33,246 nucleotides of DNA from Mycolicibacter arupensis (lineage in GTDB: Bacteria > Actinomycetota > Actinomycetes > Mycobacteriales > Mycobacteriaceae). Location of the stretch: contig NZ_MVHH01000043.1 in NCBI RefSeq assembly GCF_002086515.1, positions 1 through 33,246 on the forward strand, written 5' to 3'. The position numbers and the translations under genes were made by a program. Within the stretch, counting starts at the first letter, position 1, and every line of letters starts with the position of its first letter. This document shows positions 17,376 to 24,895 of this stretch, one piece after another. The notes under the pieces are model-generated. The model was not told where the DNA came from, did not search any database, and saw nothing but the letters and a program-made list of their open reading frames with translations.

Positions 17376-18797
17376 ATGACGAATTACCCCGGGTACCTCC
17401 CGCCGCCTCAGCAACCGGAACGGTCCACCCCGACCGGCACCTCGGCGACCAATCATGCTGGGCATTCCGGCTATGCGGGACGTACCGGCCAGGGTTCTTA
17501 CCCGCCGCCCTATGACTGGCGCTACGCCCAGCCGCATCAGCAGGCCACGTACCGCTCCGCCTACGACGCCACCTACACCCGTCCCGGCGCACCGAATGCT
17601 GCGGGCGGGGCTCCGCAGCGGCGTTCCCGCAACGGGGGACTGGTGATGGGTGCGGTCGCGATCGCGGCGATGTCGGGCGTGCTGGGCGGTGTGGTGGGTT
17701 CGGCGCTGCATTCCGATCGCAAGCCTGCCGCCACCGGCAGCCACTCCTCGAGCATCCAGGCTCCGGGTGTGCCGGCCGCGGTGAACCTGCCCGACGGTTC
17801 GGTGGAGAAGGTCGCGGCCAAGGTGGTGCCCAGCGTCGTCATGCTGGAGACCGACCTGGGCCGCCAGTCCGAGGAGGGCTCGGGGATCATCTTGTCGGCG
17901 GACGGGCTGATCCTGACCAACAACCACGTCGTGGCCGCTGCGGCCGCCCGGCCCGATGCGGGCAGCAAACTCGACCCGGGCAGCAGGCCCGACCCCGGCA
18001 GCAAACCTGACCCCGGGGCCAAGACGGGGCCCAGGACCATGGTGACTTTCGCCGACGGACGGACCGCACCGTTCACGGTCGTGGGCACCGACCCGGCCAG
18101 CGACATCGCGGTGGTCCGCGCCCAGGGCGTCTCGGATCTGACCCCGATCACCATCGGGTCCTCGGCGGACCTGCGGGTGGGCCAGAACGTGGTGGCGGTC
18201 GGCTCGCCGCTCGGCCTGGAAGGCACGGTGACGACGGGGATCGTCAGCGCCCTGAACCGTCCGGTCTCCACCAGTGGCGAGTCGGGCAACCAGAACACCG
18301 TTTTGGACGCGATCCAGACCGACGCTGCCATCAACCCGGGCAACTCCGGTGGTGCGCTGGTCAATATGAACGGCGACCTGGTCGGGATCAACTCCGCGAT
18401 CGCCACCATGGGCGGCGACTCCGCCGACGCCCAGAGTGGCTCGATCGGCCTGGGCTTCGCGATCCCGGTGGACCAGGCCAAGCGGATCGCCGATGAGCTC
18501 ATCAACTCGCCGGATCACACCGCGACCCACGCCTCGCTGGGGGTGCGGGTCACCAGTGAGCGCAGCCTGCACGGCGCCAAGATCGTCGAGGTGGTGCCCG
18601 GTGAGGCGGCCTCCAAGGCGGGTCTGCCCGAGGGTGCGACGGTGACGGCGTTCGACAAGCGACCCATCGGCAGCGCCGATGCTCTGGTGGCCGCGGTGCG
18701 CTCCAAGGCGCCCGGCGAGCAGGTGACGCTGACCTATCTGGACGCCAGTGGAGCGTCCAAGACCGCGCAGGTCACCCTGGGCAAAGCGCAGCAGTGA
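17376..18797 (+). CDS. pepD: HtrA-like serine protease PepD
   Basis: The 473-aa protein has a Pro/Gln/Tyr-rich cytoplasmic N-terminus (1-85), one TM helix (about 88-110: GLVMGAVAIAAMSGVLGGVV), a periplasm-facing trypsin-like domain and a C-terminal PDZ domain (about 380-470). The catalytic triad is visible: His in LILTNNHVVAAA, Asp in ASDIAVVRAQG and Ser in AAINPGNSGGALV. It degrades or chaperones misfolded envelope proteins and feeds back on MprAB. After the His there is an unusual Gly/Ser/Lys/Asp/Pro loop built from 18-bp tandem repeats (17961-18023). ATG 17376 has a CTAGGAG ribosome site; it lies 56 bp after mprB. Confidence 0.93.
   Translation: MTNYPGYLPPPQQPERSTPTGTSATNHAGHSGYAGRTGQGSYPPPYDWRYAQPHQQATYRSAYDATYTRPGAPNAAGGAPQRRSRNGGLVMGAVAIAAMSGVLGGVVGSALHSDRKPAATGSHSSSIQAPGVPAAVNLPDGSVEKVAAKVVPSVVMLETDLGRQSEEGSGIILSADGLILTNNHVVAAAAARPDAGSKLDPGSRPDPGSKPDPGAKTGPRTMVTFADGRTAPFTVVGTDPASDIAVVRAQGVSDLTPITIGSSADLRVGQNVVAVGSPLGLEGTVTTGIVSALNRPVSTSGESGNQNTVLDAIQTDAAINPGNSGGALVNMNGDLVGINSAIATMGGDSADAQSGSIGLGFAIPVDQAKRIADELINSPDHTATHASLGVRVTSERSLHGAKIVEVVPGEAASKAGLPEGATVTAFDKRPIGSADALVAAVRSKAPGEQVTLTYLDASGASKTAQVTLGKAQQ
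17961..18023 (+). repeat. In-frame 18-bp tandem repeat inside pepD
   Basis: Three consecutive 18-bp units (17961-17978, 17979-17996, 17997-18014) and a 9-bp partial unit encode GSKLDP-GSRPDP-GSKPDP-GAK. They begin shortly after the catalytic-His motif and lengthen a surface loop of the protease domain. Because the period is six codons, copy-number change would keep the frame. Confidence 0.85.
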
Positions 18798-18830
18798 CGG
18801 GTTGGTGGGTCCGGTGTCGGTAACCGGATA

Positions 18831-18843
18831 TACGGTTGCACCC
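18831..18843 (+). promoter_or_regulatory. -10 element for a probably leaderless moaB2 transcript
   Basis: TACGGT at 18831-18836 fits the mycobacterial TANNNT -10 motif and ends 7 nt before the ATG at 18844. Transcription would then start at or one base before the A of ATG, giving a leaderless mRNA. No clear -35 is seen. Confidence 0.4.
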
Positions 18844-19338
18844 ATGGAGCAGTCCCGAGAACTCGCCGGCCGCGCACTCGTCGTCGTCGTTGACGACCGA
18901 ACCGCCCACGGCGACGAGGACCATAGCGGCCCGTTGGTCACCGAACTGCTGGCCGAAGGCGGATTCATGGTCGACGGTGTGGTCGCCGTCGCCGCCGACG
19001 AGGTGGAGATCCGCAATGCGCTGAACACGGCCGTGATCGGTGGGGTCGACCTGGTGGTGTCGGTGGGCGGCACCGGGGTTACCCCGCGCGACGTGGCACC
19101 CGAGGCCACCCGCGAGATCCTGGACCGCGAGCTGCTGGGCATCGCCGAGGCGTTGCGGGCGTCCGGGCTGTCGGCCGGGATCGCCGACGCCGGCCTGTCA
19201 CGTGGTCTGGCCGGGGTCTCCGGCAGCACCCTGGTGGTCAACCTGGCCGGGTCCCGCGCGGCGGTGCGCGACGGGATGGCGACGCTCAATCCGCTGGCGG
19301 CAGCCATCATCGGCCAGCTGTCCAGCCTGGAGATCTAG
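18844..19338 (+). CDS. moaB2: MoaB/Mog-like molybdenum cofactor biosynthesis protein
   Basis: A 164-aa MoCF-biosynthesis domain protein (MoaB/MogA fold), which adenylates molybdopterin in related enzymes. Motifs include ALVVVVDDRT (first strand), VSVGGTGVTPRDVAPEATR (the GGTG-TPRD substrate-binding loop) and the C-terminal LVVNLAGSRAAVRDGM segment. Start ATG 18844 is chosen because a TANNNT -10 lies 7 nt upstream; an in-frame upstream start would overlap pepD. It follows pepD by 46 bp. The symbol follows Rv0984 by synteny. Confidence 0.9.
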   Translation: MEQSRELAGRALVVVVDDRTAHGDEDHSGPLVTELLAEGGFMVDGVVAVAADEVEIRNALNTAVIGGVDLVVSVGGTGVTPRDVAPEATREILDRELLGIAEALRASGLSAGIADAGLSRGLAGVSGSTLVVNLAGSRAAVRDGMATLNPLAAAIIGQLSSLEI

Positions 19339-19344
19339 GCCAGC

Positions 19345-19461
19345 ATGCCAGGCCTCGAAGACCATCAGTCGTCGTCCGACGAGCGTGACCCGGACGAGGC
19401 GCGCGAGGCCGCCGAACGCGAGCAGTGGCTGCGCGACAACGTGCCGCCACATCACGGTTGA
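19345..19461 (+). CDS. Small acidic hypothetical protein (38 aa)
   Basis: An open frame begins at ATG 19345, six bases after the moaB2 stop, and encodes a charged peptide rich in Asp, Glu and Arg that ends EREQWLRDNVPPHHG. Codon third positions are almost all G or C, as in real genes here. The WLRDN-PPHHG ending looks like a conserved short tail I associate with mycobacterial small ORFs, but I cannot confirm a family. It is probably co-transcribed with moaB2. No function is proposed. Confidence 0.5.
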   Translation: MPGLEDHQSSSDERDPDEAREAAEREQWLRDNVPPHHG

Positions 19462-19482
19462 GATTCGACTTCTGCAATCCCC

Positions 19483-19497
19483 CGTCCGGATCGGACG
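19483..19497. promoter_or_regulatory. Inverted repeat upstream of the MscL-like gene
   Basis: CGTCCG-GAT-CGGACG is a perfect 6-bp inverted repeat with a 3-nt centre, 72 bp before the channel gene start and upstream of a possible -10 (TACGGT, 19505-19510). It could be an operator; a hairpin with a 3-nt loop is also possible. Confidence 0.3.
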
Positions 19498-19568
19498 TCG
19501 GCCGCTACGGTTCGCCGTGGGCGGTGCGGCGCCGCTTCGCAGTGCACTCGTACGGAAGGGGAGTTGCG

Positions 19569-19994
19569 GTGCTCAAGGGGTTCAAGAATTTCCTGATGCG
19601 TGATGACGTCATCACCGTCGCCATCGGTCTGGTGGTGGCGCTGGCGTTCTCCAACCTGGTCGAAGCCTTCACCAAATCGGTGATCAATCCATTGGTATCT
19701 GCCACCCAGCCAGACACCGGCGGTCTCGGTCTGGGCTACCAGTTGGGGGAGGCCGGCAACGAGGCGACGTTCGTCGACATCGGTGCCTTCATCTCCGCGA
19801 TCATCTATTTCATCGTGTTCATGGCGACCATCTACTTCTTCATCGTGCTGCCCTACAAGCACATTCAGAAGCGGCGCGGCAAGACCGTTTTCGGCGACCC
19901 GGCGCCCACCAAGACCTGCGCGGAATGCTGCTCGGAGATCGCCCCCGAAGCGTCCAAGTGCAAGTTCTGCGCCAGCTCGCAGCCGGCGGCCTGA
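19569..19994 (+). CDS. MscL-family channel protein with C-terminal zinc ribbon
   Basis: The 141-aa protein starts MLKGFKNFLMRDDVITVAIG, the MscL N-terminal helix pattern, and has two TM helices (about 13-45 and 75-99, ending in the MscL hallmark FFIVLPYKHIQKR). MscL forms a pore that opens under membrane tension. Sequence between the helices is divergent from standard mycobacterial MscL. The C-terminus has no usual helical bundle but a zinc ribbon, TCAECC....CKFC, at residues about 115-135. GTG 19569 is preceded by AAGGGGAG. The gene is convergent with the SAF-domain gene (4 bp apart). I withhold the symbol mscL because of the divergence. Confidence 0.8.
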   Translation: MLKGFKNFLMRDDVITVAIGLVVALAFSNLVEAFTKSVINPLVSATQPDTGGLGLGYQLGEAGNEATFVDIGAFISAIIYFIVFMATIYFFIVLPYKHIQKRRGKTVFGDPAPTKTCAECCSEIAPEASKCKFCASSQPAA

Positions 19995-19998
19995 CCCC

Positions 19999-20649
19999 TC
20001 AGCGCAAGGTGAGGGTGACGGCCTGACCCAGCGTCGCGCCGGCTACCGCCACGGCGGCGGGGGCCGGCAACGCGACCAGCACCACCCGGTCGTCGTGATT
20101 GTGCTTGTCGGACACCAGAACCACGATCGCGCCGCTGGCCAGCACCCGCGCGGGCGGAGTTGCGGTGCCGGAATCATCCTGGCCGGCCGTCACCACGTCC
20201 ACCACGTCACCGGGCCGCACCACGTCGATCAGGGCGGCGTCGGCCGGGTGCACGCCGACGATGCGGGCCTCGGGTCCGGCGGCGGCCTCGGTGAGGCGAC
20301 TGCCCAGCAGGCGGACGTCGGTGAGAATCTCCCCGCGGCGGGCCGGTCCCGCCAGGGTGGTCTGTGCCACCGCGGCCACCTCGGTGAGGGCGCCGTCGGG
20401 AACTGTGTGGGCGGAACGGCTTTCGAGCGAGACATCACCGGGGGTCAGTGCGGCGCCGGGCGCTAGGTCGCGCGCCGCCACCACGACGTCGACCCGTTCG
20501 CCGTGCGGATCGGGGCGCAGTGCCGCGACCGCGGCCAAGACCACCAACGCGGCGGCGGCCGCCCGCCGAGCGCGTACCGTTCGCGTCCAGTCCGGATGTA
20601 GGGCCTGCGTTATCCGGCTGATCAGGGTGGGGTTGAGCGAGCCGGCCAT
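19999..20649 (-). CDS. SAF-domain protein (CpaB/RcpC-like; Rv0990c-like)
   Basis: A 216-aa protein with a positively charged N-terminus, one TM helix (about 28-46, ARRAAAAALVVLAAVAALR), then a SAF domain (VDVVVAARDLAPGAALTPGDV) and an RcpC-like beta domain (VGVHPADAALIDVVRPGDVVDVVT). SAF proteins of this type support Flp pilus assembly elsewhere, but no pilus genes are present, so a general envelope role is likelier. It lies 66 bp downstream of ruc on the same strand. In M. tuberculosis the pair Rv0991c-Rv0990c is heat-induced through HrcA. Function is unknown. Confidence 0.8.
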   Translation of the reverse strand: MAGSLNPTLISRITQALHPDWTRTVRARRAAAAALVVLAAVAALRPDPHGERVDVVVAARDLAPGAALTPGDVSLESRSAHTVPDGALTEVAAVAQTTLAGPARRGEILTDVRLLGSRLTEAAAGPEARIVGVHPADAALIDVVRPGDVVDVVTAGQDDSGTATPPARVLASGAIVVLVSDKHNHDDRVVLVALPAPAAVAVAGATLGQAVTLTLR

Positions 20650-20715
20650 GACGTCACGCTAGGCGGCCGTGCCGCCCCGATGCGTCGGTCCGGGCGGTGG
20701 CCTGTGGATAACGGG

Positions 20716-21075
20716 TCAGCTGGAGGTGGTGGCCGCGGCCGGGGTGGTGCTCGCCTTGGCGCCGTCGCTGGACTTGCTGCCGGCGTCGCCGGCCGACTTG
20801 GTGCTGCTGTCGCTCGACCCACTGCTGGAGTCGCTGGAGGTCGTCGAGGTGGTGGCGCTGCTACTGGTTCCCGAGCCGTTCGACGTCGACTTGCCCGCTT
20901 CCCGGCTGTCGTTGCGGTAGAAGCCGCTGCCCTTGAAGACCACGCCGACCTTGCCGAAGATCTTGCGCAGCCGACCGTTGCACTGCTCGCAGGTGGTCAG
21001 TGCGTCGTCGGTGAAGGCTTGGACCACGTCGAAGCGGTTGCTGCACTCGGTGCAGGCATAGCTGTAGGTGGGCAC
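20716..21075 (-). CDS. ruc: FmdB-type zinc-ribbon chaperone Ruc (Rv0991c-like)
   Basis: The 119-aa protein has an N-terminal FmdB zinc ribbon with Cys8, Cys11, Cys29 and Cys32 (YACTECSNRFD...TTCEQCNGRL) and a 60-residue Ser/Thr/Gly/Ala-rich tail that must be disordered. This is the architecture of M. tuberculosis Rv0991c (Ruc), a redox-regulated chaperone that binds unfolded proteins when its zinc-site cysteines are oxidised. Start GTG 21075-21073 has a strong GGAGG ribosome site. A CIRCE-like element 29 bp upstream of the start codon indicates heat-shock control by HrcA. The SAF-domain gene follows in the same direction. Confidence 0.85.
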   Translation of the reverse strand: MPTYSYACTECSNRFDVVQAFTDDALTTCEQCNGRLRKIFGKVGVVFKGSGFYRNDSREAGKSTSNGSGTSSSATTSTTSSDSSSGSSDSSTKSAGDAGSKSSDGAKASTTPAAATTSS

Positions 21076-21103
21076 GTGAACCTCCGTGGATCGAACAATC
21101 GGA

Positions 21104-21130
21104 TTAGCACTCTACCGTGCTAAGTGCCAG
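21104..21130. promoter_or_regulatory. CIRCE-like HrcA operator of ruc
   Basis: The site reads TTAGCACTC - 9 bp - AAGTGCCAG. The left half matches the CIRCE consensus TTAGCACTC completely and the right half matches GAGTGCTAA at six of nine positions, with the exact 9-bp spacing. A second, shorter symmetry (TTAGCAC-n6-GTGCTAA, 21104-21123) overlaps it. It lies over the likely ruc promoter (CTGGCA ... GCTAAT on the minus strand). HrcA control of this locus is known in M. tuberculosis. Confidence 0.75.
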
Positions 21131-21180
21131 AACCACTATGTGGCCTTCCTCATTCCTGGCCGCGTTCCCGGCCAGGTCGC

Positions 21181-21777
21181 TCAGCCCAGGGGCACCAGGC
21201 CCAGGCCGGGGGTGAGGGCGTGCGTCATCGGCACATCGTGGGGCTGCGCGGGCACGGTGTCGAGCAGCTCGGCGTCGCGCACGACGGCGACCAGCGAGAT
21301 CTGCGGCCTGCGAAAGGCCAGCGAACGGTCGTAGAAGCCGGCGCCGCGGCCCAGGCGCATCCCCCGGCGGTCGACGGCCACCGCCGGCACCACGATCACG
21401 TCCGCCTCGGCCAGCGTCTCCGGGGGCAGCCACGGCGCGGGTGGTTCACGCAGGCCGAACCGGGCGCTGGTGAGCGAATCGGGTTGATATCGGCCCCACC
21501 ACAGGGCCAGCGGGGTGCCGTCATCCTGCGTGCGGACCACCGGCACCAGCACCCGTACGCCGCGACGTGCCAGCGCGGCCAGCATCGCGGGGGAGCCCGG
21601 CTCACTGCCCACCGGCACATACGCGCAGACCGTGTCGCCCTCGCCCGCCAGCGCCTCGAGATGTCCGGCCAGCGCCGCGGCCTCGGCGGCGCGCTCCTGC
21701 GGGGGCACCGCGCGGCGGTCGGCGAGCAGCCGCGCCCGCAGCGCGGATTTCGCCGCCACCACCGCGTCGTCGGTCAC
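21181..21777 (-). CDS. 5-formyltetrahydrofolate cyclo-ligase
   Basis: The 198-aa protein converts 5-formyl-THF to 5,10-methenyl-THF using ATP. Family motifs are the N-terminal AAKSALRARLLADRRAVP, the EPGSPAMLAALARRGVRVLVPVV strand and the signature VVPAVAVDRRGMRLGRGAGFYDRSL, which holds the ATP/folate-binding residues. Length matches the family (about 190-200). GTG 21777 is chosen because the longer open frame upstream runs antisense into galU. It is divergent from galU with 73 bp between starts, matching the Rv0992c-Rv0993 arrangement. Confidence 0.9.
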   Translation of the reverse strand: MTDDAVVAAKSALRARLLADRRAVPPQERAAEAAALAGHLEALAGEGDTVCAYVPVGSEPGSPAMLAALARRGVRVLVPVVRTQDDGTPLALWWGRYQPDSLTSARFGLREPPAPWLPPETLAEADVIVVPAVAVDRRGMRLGRGAGFYDRSLAFRRPQISLVAVVRDAELLDTVPAQPHDVPMTHALTPGLGLVPLG

Positions 21778-21837
21778 GGCAACCAGAGTGTCAGCTACGG
21801 CTCGCCCACCGCCAGCCGACGTCAAGTTGATTGCGGT

Positions 21838-21850
21838 TATCGTGTGAGCA
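21838..21850 (+). promoter_or_regulatory. -10 element for a probably leaderless galU transcript
   Basis: TATCGT at 21838-21843 is a TANNNT -10 motif ending 7 nt before the galU ATG at 21851. This spacing predicts transcription starting at the start codon. There is no ribosome site between them, which agrees. Confidence 0.45.
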
Positions 21851-22762
21851 ATGCCCACGCCGAAGGTCTCCATTCCCCGCACCGCCATTGTGCCTGCGGC
21901 CGGTTTGGGGACCCGTTTTCTGCCCGCCACCAAGACGGTGCCCAAAGAGCTGCTGCCTGTCGTTGACACCCCCGGCATCGAGCTGGTGGCCGCCGAGGCG
22001 GCCGAGGCCGGCGCCGAGCGGCTGGTGATCGTCACCTCCGAAGGTAAGGACGGCGTGGTCGCGCACTTCGTCGAAGACCTGGTGCTGGAGGGCACGCTGG
22101 AGGCCCGCGGCAAGAAGGCGATGCTGGCCAAGGTGCGCCGGGCGCCCGAGTTGATCAAGGTCGAGTCGGTGGTGCAGGCCGAGCCGCTGGGTCTCGGCCA
22201 TGCCATCAGCTGCGTGGAGCCCACCCTGTCCCCGGACGAAGATGCCGTCGCGGTGCTGTTGCCCGACGACCTGGTGCTGCCCACCGGCGTGCTGGAGACC
22301 ATGTCCAAGGTCCGGGCCCGCCGCGGCGGCACCGTGCTGTGCGCCATCGAGGTCACCCCCGAGGAAGTCAGTGCCTACGGGGTGTTCGACGTCGAGGCGC
22401 TGCCGGATGCCGACAATCCGGACGTGATGCGGGTCAAGGGGATGGTCGAGAAGCCCAAGACCGACGCTGCGCCGTCGCTGTATGCCGCTGCGGGCCGCTA
22501 TGTGCTGGACCGGGCGGTGTTCGACGCCCTGCGGCGCATCGACCGCGGCGCCGGTGGCGAGGTTCAGCTCACCGACGCGATCGCGCTGATGATCTCCGAG
22601 GGGCATCCGGTGCACGTGGTGGTGCACCGGGGCTCGCGACACGATCTGGGAAATCCGGGCGGCTACCTCAAAGCTGCGGTTGACTTTGCTCTGGACCGCG
22701 ATGACTACGGCCCAGAACTGCGTCGGTGGTTGGTGGCGCGACTGGGCCTGGCGGAGAACTGA
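21851..22762 (+). CDS. galU: UTP-glucose-1-phosphate uridylyltransferase
   Basis: The 303-aa nucleotidyltransferase makes UDP-glucose, precursor of cell-wall sugars, trehalose and glucans. The signature AIVPAAGLGTRFLPATKTVPKELLPVVD binds the nucleotide and catalytic Mg; further GalU motifs are VEKPKTDAAPS, LLPDDLVLP and the C-terminal GEVQLTDAIALMI with HDLGNPGGYLKA. It is full length. The transcript is probably leaderless. It is followed after 50 bp by glp in the same direction, as in M. tuberculosis (Rv0993-Rv0994). Confidence 0.95.
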   Translation: MPTPKVSIPRTAIVPAAGLGTRFLPATKTVPKELLPVVDTPGIELVAAEAAEAGAERLVIVTSEGKDGVVAHFVEDLVLEGTLEARGKKAMLAKVRRAPELIKVESVVQAEPLGLGHAISCVEPTLSPDEDAVAVLLPDDLVLPTGVLETMSKVRARRGGTVLCAIEVTPEEVSAYGVFDVEALPDADNPDVMRVKGMVEKPKTDAAPSLYAAAGRYVLDRAVFDALRRIDRGAGGEVQLTDAIALMISEGHPVHVVVHRGSRHDLGNPGGYLKAAVDFALDRDDYGPELRRWLVARLGLAEN

Positions 22763-22812
22763 GCTGACGTCAGCCCGAATCGGACCGACGCTGAAACGGA
22801 GAAAGGCGCACC

Positions 22813-24075
22813 GTGCGTTCGGTTGAGGAGCAGCAGGCCCGGGTCGCGGCTGCCGCGGTGGCGCCCCGCCCGGTCCGGGTGGCGATCGCCGAGGCGCAGG
22901 GGTTGATGTGCGCCGAAGAGGTGGTCGCCGAACGGCCGATGCCCGCCTTCGACCAGGCCGCCATCGACGGCTACGCGGTGCGCAGCGTCGACGTCCTGGG
23001 CGCTGACGCGATCGGGGACAGTGCGGGCGGTCGCGACGACGCTGTCGTCACGTTGCCGGTCCTCGGTGTCATCGAGGCAGGTGCACGCACCCCCACCCGG
23101 TTGCAGCCGAAGCTGGCCACCCGAATTCAAACCGGTGCGCCCATGCCGACCCTGGCCGATGCGGTGCTGCCGCTGCGCTGGTCCGATGGGGGCACGTCCC
23201 GGGTGCGGGTGCTTCGCGGCGTGCGCCCGGGCGACTACGTGCGGCGCGTGGGCGACGACGTGCAGCCCGGTGATGTCGCGGTGCGCGCCGGCACGGTCGT
23301 GGGCGCCGCCCAGGTGGGTCTGTTGGCGGCCGTCGGGCGCGACCGTGTGCTGGTGCATCCGCGCCCGCGGCTGTCGGTGATGGCGGTGGGCGGCGAGCTG
23401 GTCGACGTCAATCGAAGCCCCGGCAACGGGCAGGTCTATGACGTCGACTCCTATGCGCTGGCGGCCGCCGGCCGGGACGCCGGTGCGGAGGTGAACCGCG
23501 TCGGCATCGTCAGCAATGACCCCAAGAAGCTGCGCGAGGTGGTCGAGGGCCAGCTCAATCGTTCCGAGGTGGTGGTGATCGCCGGTGGGGTCGGCGGTGC
23601 GGCGGCCGACGAGGTGCGTGCGGTGCTCTCGGACCTGGGGGACATGGAAGTCGCCCGGATCGCGATGCATCCCGGCTCGGTGCAGGGATTCGGTCAGCTC
23701 GGCCCCGAAGGGGTGCCGACTTTCCTGTTGCCCACCAACCCGGTCAGCGCGCTGGTGGTGTTCGAGGTGATGATTCGCCCGCTGATCCGGCTGTCGCTGG
23801 GCAAGCGTGAGCCGATGCGCCGGATGGTGCGGGCCCGCTCCCTGGGGCCGATCGCGTCGATGCCCGGGCGTAAGGGTTTCCTGCGGGGCCAGCTGATGCG
23901 TGACGAGGACAGCGGTGACTACCTGGTGCAGGTGCTCGGGGCCAATGGCGGCACCTCGTCGCACCTGTTGGCCACCCTGGCTGAGGCGAACTGCCTGGTG
24001 GTGGTGCCCGAGGAGGTCGAGCAGATCGAGGCCGGCGAGCTGGTGGATGTCGCTTTCCTGGCCCAGCGCGGCTGA
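22813..24075 (+). CDS. glp: Gephyrin-like MoeA paralogue Glp
   Basis: The 420-aa protein has the MoeA/gephyrin E-domain order: N-terminal SVEEQQARVAAAAV, ERPMPAFDQAAIDGYAVRS, the domain II segment with QTGAPMPTLADAVLP, the MoCF-like domain III, and C-terminal domain IV (SLGPIASMPGRKGFLRGQ). The canonical domain III TGG-S-G-D loop reads AGGVGGAAADEV, so the molybdate-insertion site looks altered. This is the form called MoeA1 (Rv0994). In Corynebacterium the homologue Glp is a divisome protein that binds the membrane receptor GlpR and FtsZ. The glpR gene lies two genes downstream here, so I prefer the division role. Confidence 0.85.
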   Translation: MRSVEEQQARVAAAAVAPRPVRVAIAEAQGLMCAEEVVAERPMPAFDQAAIDGYAVRSVDVLGADAIGDSAGGRDDAVVTLPVLGVIEAGARTPTRLQPKLATRIQTGAPMPTLADAVLPLRWSDGGTSRVRVLRGVRPGDYVRRVGDDVQPGDVAVRAGTVVGAAQVGLLAAVGRDRVLVHPRPRLSVMAVGGELVDVNRSPGNGQVYDVDSYALAAAGRDAGAEVNRVGIVSNDPKKLREVVEGQLNRSEVVVIAGGVGGAAADEVRAVLSDLGDMEVARIAMHPGSVQGFGQLGPEGVPTFLLPTNPVSALVVFEVMIRPLIRLSLGKREPMRRMVRARSLGPIASMPGRKGFLRGQLMRDEDSGDYLVQVLGANGGTSSHLLATLAEANCLVVVPEEVEQIEAGELVDVAFLAQRG

Positions 24076-24085
24076 GCCCGGTTCC

Positions 24086-24748
24086 ATGTTGGTCAATGTG
24101 TGGCCGTTCAAGGGCGTGGAGCGCCCCGGCTGGCCGAGTGTGCTCGGGCCTCTGCGGGTGGCGGCCGGGGTGATCCGGTTGCGGCCGGTGCGCATGCGTG
24201 ACGGGGTGGCGTGGAGCCGGATCCGGATGGCCGACCGCGGCTACCTGGAGCAGTGGGAGCCCAGTGTGGAGGTGGACTGGGTGACTCGGCACGGCAGCGC
24301 GTCCTGGCCGCCGTTGTGCTCCAGCCTGCGTACCGAGGCCCGCTACGGGCGGATGCTGCCGTATGTGATCGAGCTGGACGGCCGGTTCTGCGGCCAGCTG
24401 ACGGTGGGCAACATCGCCCACGGTGCGCTGCGCTCGGCCTGGATCGGCTATTGGGTCTCCAGTGCGGTGGCTGGCGGGGGTGTGGCGACCGGGGCGGTGG
24501 CGCTCGGTCTGGACCACTGCTTCGGGCCGGTGGGGCTGCACCGGGTGGAGGCCACGGTGCGGCCCGAGAACGGGGCCAGCCGAGCGGTGTTGGAGAAGGT
24601 CGGCTTCCGCCAGGAAGGCCTGCTGAAGCGTTACCTGGACGTCGACGGGGCGTGGCGGGATCACCTGCTGGTGGCGATGACGGTTGAGGAGGTTGCCGGG
24701 TCGGTGACCTCGCGGCTGATCCAGTCCGGCCGGGCCGCCCGGATCTGA
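24086..24748 (+). CDS. rimJ: GNAT N-acetyltransferase, RimJ-like
   Basis: A 220-aa GNAT-fold enzyme that transfers acetyl from acetyl-CoA to an amino group. It has the RimJ/RimL layout: GVIRLRPVRMRDGVAWSRIRMADR at the start, GQLTVGNIAHGALRSAWIGYWV as strands 4-5, AVALGLDHCFGPVGLHRVEATV for CoA-binding helix, and PENGASRAVLEKVGFRQEGLLKRYL. A short N-terminal leader MLVNVWPFKGVERPGWP is also seen in mycobacterial Rv0995. It follows glp by 10 bp and precedes glpR, so it may be expressed with the division pair. The acetyl acceptor is not known with certainty in mycobacteria. Confidence 0.88.
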   Translation: MLVNVWPFKGVERPGWPSVLGPLRVAAGVIRLRPVRMRDGVAWSRIRMADRGYLEQWEPSVEVDWVTRHGSASWPPLCSSLRTEARYGRMLPYVIELDGRFCGQLTVGNIAHGALRSAWIGYWVSSAVAGGGVATGAVALGLDHCFGPVGLHRVEATVRPENGASRAVLEKVGFRQEGLLKRYLDVDGAWRDHLLVAMTVEEVAGSVTSRLIQSGRAARI

Positions 24749-24782
24749 CGTATTTTCGGGCAGTTTGTTACGCGTGTGATAG

Positions 24783-24825
24783 TTGTGACTTACGAGGTCA
24801 ACGAGTAAATTACATCTGTGTAATT
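24783..24825 (+). promoter_or_regulatory. glpR promoter with overlapping inverted repeat
   Basis: TTGTGA at 24783-24788, a 17-bp spacer and TAAATT at 24806-24811 make a good sigma-A-type promoter. A perfect 7-bp inverted repeat, AATTACA-TCTG-TGTAATT (24808-24825), overlaps the -10 and the expected transcription start. A protein bound there would block initiation. About 70 bp of leader separates this from the glpR ATG. Confidence 0.5.
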
Positions 24826-24895
24826 GGTTCGGCGCGTCGTCCGAGGCCGTGTCGCTTGCACACCTAGCCTTGGCTCGGAAAGGAGCAGGCCAACC

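Noticed and set aside
17307..19310. Minus-strand open frame (667 codons) opposite pepD and moaB2
   Set aside because: It is antisense to two well-recognised genes and has no family features.
22705..24195. Minus-strand open frame opposite glp
   Set aside because: It is the mirror of a clear coding gene, with His/Gln/Arg-biased composition typical of a shadow frame.
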